From positions 1 to 17,845 of the forward strand of contig CADBPH010000368.1 in assembly GCA_902796455.1 (NCBI GenBank): a DNA stretch of 17,845 bases, given 5' to 3'. How positions within the stretch are numbered: the stretch's first letter is position 1; each line of letters opens with the position of its first letter. Source of the stretch: an uncultured Bacteroidia bacterium (GTDB lineage Bacteria > Bacteroidota > Bacteroidia > Bacteroidales > UBA932). The translations under genes and the position numbers were made by a program. Positions 16,570 through 17,845 of this stretch are shown in pieces. The notes beneath the pieces are model-generated. The model searched no databases, was not told where the DNA came from, and worked only from the letters and a program-made list of their open reading frames with translations.

Positions 16570-16597
16570 TGGCACAACATTCGATAAGAATGATGGC

Positions 16598-16623
16598 GTC
16601 GCCCTTCCGGGAGGCAGGGCGGC
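16598..16623 (+). other. GC-rich hairpin in the dnaK leader
   Basis: GTCGCCCT (16598-16605) can pair with AGGGCGGC (16616-16623) over eight base pairs with one T.G wobble and a ten-base loop. It ends 34 bases before the dnaK ATG and has no T-run, so it is not a terminator. It could be an mRNA 5' structure, possibly affecting stability. Confidence 0.4.
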
Positions 16624-16657
16624 GGTAAAGTTAAGTAATTTAATAAGACAAGATATT

Positions 16658-17845
16658 ATGGGAAAGATTATTGGAATTGACTTGGGAACGACCAACTCTT
16701 GTGTGGCCGTCATGGAAGGCAACCAGCCTACCGTCATCATCAACAACGAAGGCCAGCGTACGACTCCGTCTGTCGTGGCGTTCACGGATGGTGGTGAGCG
16801 TAAAATCGGCAACCCTGCGAAACGTCAGGCGATTACCAATCCGAAAAACACGGTATTCTCGATCAAGCGCTTCATGGGTGAGACCTATGACCAGGTTTCC
16901 CGTGAGGTGGCCCGTGTCCCGTACCAGGTAGAACGGGGCGACAACAACACCCCGCGCGTGAATATTGACGGGAGGATGTATTCTCCCCAGGAGATTTCTG
17001 CAATGATTCTCCAGAAAATGAAGAAGACAGCGGAAGATTACCTCCGCCAGGAAGTCACCGAGGCCGTCATCACGGTTCCGGCTTATTTCTCCGATTCACA
17101 GCGCCAGGCGACCAAGGAGGCCGGCAAGATCGCGGGCCTGGATGTCAAGCGTATCATCAATGAACCGACGGCTGCGGCCCTTGCCTATGGTCTGGACAAG
17201 AAGAACAAGAACATGAAAGTCGCTGTTTATGACCTGGGTGGCGGTACTTTCGATATCTCCATCATGGAACTGGGCGACGGCGTCTTCGAGGTGAAATCCA
17301 CCAACGGCGATACCCATCTGGGCGGTGATGACTTCGACCAGAAGATCATCGACTGGCTGGCGCAGGAATTCGCGTCCGAGAACGGCGGTGCCGACCTGAA
17401 GAAAGACCCGATGGCGCTGCAGCGGCTGAAAGATGCGGCAGAGAAAGCGAAGATCGAACTTTCCAACCAGACCTCCACGGAGATCAACCTTCCGTACATC
17501 ATGCCGGTGGACGGTGTTCCGAAACACTTGGTGAAGACCCTTACCCGGGCCAAGTTCGAAATGCTGTGCGACGACCTCTTCCGCCGCAGCATCGAGCCTT
17601 GCCACAAGGCGTTGCAGGATGCCCACCTGAATCCTTCCGATATTGACGAGGTCCTTCTCGTCGGCGGTTCCACCCGTATTCCGAAGATCCAGGAAATCGT
17701 GAAGGAATTCTTCGGCAAAGAGCCGAACAAGAGCGTCAACCCGGACGAAGTCGTCGCAATCGGCGCTTCCATCCAGGGCGGTGTGCTCGCCGGTGATGTC
17801 AAGGATGTCCTCCTGCTGGATGTGACGCCGCTTTCGCTCGGTATC
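16658..17845 (+). CDS. dnaK: Chaperone DnaK (Hsp70), C-terminal part outside window
   Basis: The first 396 codons of DnaK, the ATP-driven Hsp70 that works with DnaJ and GrpE in protein folding and heat-shock recovery. The nucleotide-binding domain is complete: IDLGTTNS (residues 7-14), [19 protein letters not shown] (138-156), [12 protein letters not shown] (167-178), the second phosphate loop DLGGGTFD (192-199) and VGGSTRIP (about 335-342). The window ends in the conserved interdomain linker, [11 protein letters not shown], so the substrate-binding domain is missing only because of the cut. The start [14 protein letters not shown] is the normal one. It is divergent from the pseudouridine synthase gene and no dnaJ or grpE is visible in this window. 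Confidence 0.97.
   Translation, partial: MGKIIGIDLGTTNSCVAVMEGNQPTVIINNEGQRTTPSVVAFTDGGERKIGNPAKRQAITNPKNTVFSIKRFMGETYDQVSREVARVPYQVERGDNNTPRVNIDGRMYSPQEISAMILQKMKKTAEDYLRQEVTEAVITVPAYFSDSQRQATKEAGKIAGLDVKRIINEPTAAALAYGLDKKNKNMKVAVYDLGGGTFDISIMELGDGVFEVKSTNGDTHLGGDDFDQKIIDWLAQEFASENGGADLKKDPMALQRLKDAAEKAKIELSNQTSTEINLPYIMPVDGVPKHLVKTLTRAKFEMLCDDLFRRSIEPCHKALQDAHLNPSDIDEVLLVGGSTRIPKIQEIVKEFFGKEPNKSVNPDEVVAIGASIQGGVLAGDVKDVLLLDVTPLSLGI

Noticed and set aside
16569..16628. 19-codon frame in the dnaK leader, beginning [10 protein letters not shown]
   Set aside because: If the sigma-54-like site is real, transcription would start after its ATG; there is no coupling to dnaK and no similarity to support it.
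1..17845. CRISPR arrays, insertion sequences, prophage, toxin-antitoxin or other defence genes, tRNA and rRNA genes
   Set aside because: Looked for on both strands; no repeat-spacer pattern, transposase, terminal inverted repeats, integrase or cloverleaf was seen, and gene spacing leaves little room.

Overview
This is a chromosomal window from a member of the Bacteroidota, most probably Bacteroidales. Three things support this. Most gene starts lack Shine-Dalgarno sequences. Several intergenic gaps carry the Bacteroidota -7 promoter element TAnnTTTG. The gene content and order (gyrA followed by a secreted TPR protein, leuS followed by YitT proteins, a SPOR lipoprotein, a membrane-bound AraC regulator) fit this group. 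The G+C content looks moderately high by eye (not computed). I see no phage, insertion sequence, CRISPR array, tRNA or rRNA, and this looks like core genome rather than an island. Genus cannot be set from the sequence alone.

Layout. (1) 1-404, minus: N-terminal end of a Clp N-domain protein (probably ClpC-like), divergent from (2) gyrA (536-3082) and a secreted TPR protein (3090-4376), which end at a strong intrinsic terminator (4397-4434). (3) 4451-7871, minus: a tight three-gene operon transcribed in the order DUF389 membrane protein, CapA-family phosphoesterase-like protein, PhoH-like ATPase. (4) 7967-14533, plus: a five-gene operon of SPOR lipoprotein, M28-like/TonB-C fusion protein, leuS and two tandem YitT paralogues. 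It starts from a divergent promoter region shared with the DUF389 operon and ends at a terminator at 14614-14644. (5) 14734-15768, plus: a membrane-embedded AraC-type regulator, preceded by a possible 21-codon upstream ORF whose stop overlaps an ATG of the regulator. (6) 15725-16465, minus: an RluA-family pseudouridine synthase whose 3' end overlaps the regulator's 3' end. (7) 16658-17845, plus: the ATPase domain of DnaK, cut by the window end.

How the parts relate. Most genes are housekeeping: DNA topology (GyrA), translation (LeuRS, pseudouridine synthase) and proteostasis (Clp N-domain protein, DnaK). They are interleaved with envelope proteins (SPOR lipoprotein, M28/TonB-C protein, CapA, DUF389, YitT). 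The most unusual object is the M28-like/TonB-C fusion at 8526-9872. It keeps the M28 fold motifs, but three of the usual zinc-ligand or catalytic positions are substituted, so it is probably a non-catalytic periplasmic protein. Other points worth checking are a sigma-54-like -24/-12 element upstream of dnaK, a near-leaderless promoter for the Clp gene, a 45-nt identical tract between the two yitT copies, and the upstream ORF before the AraC regulator. I did not find a convincing new multi-gene system.
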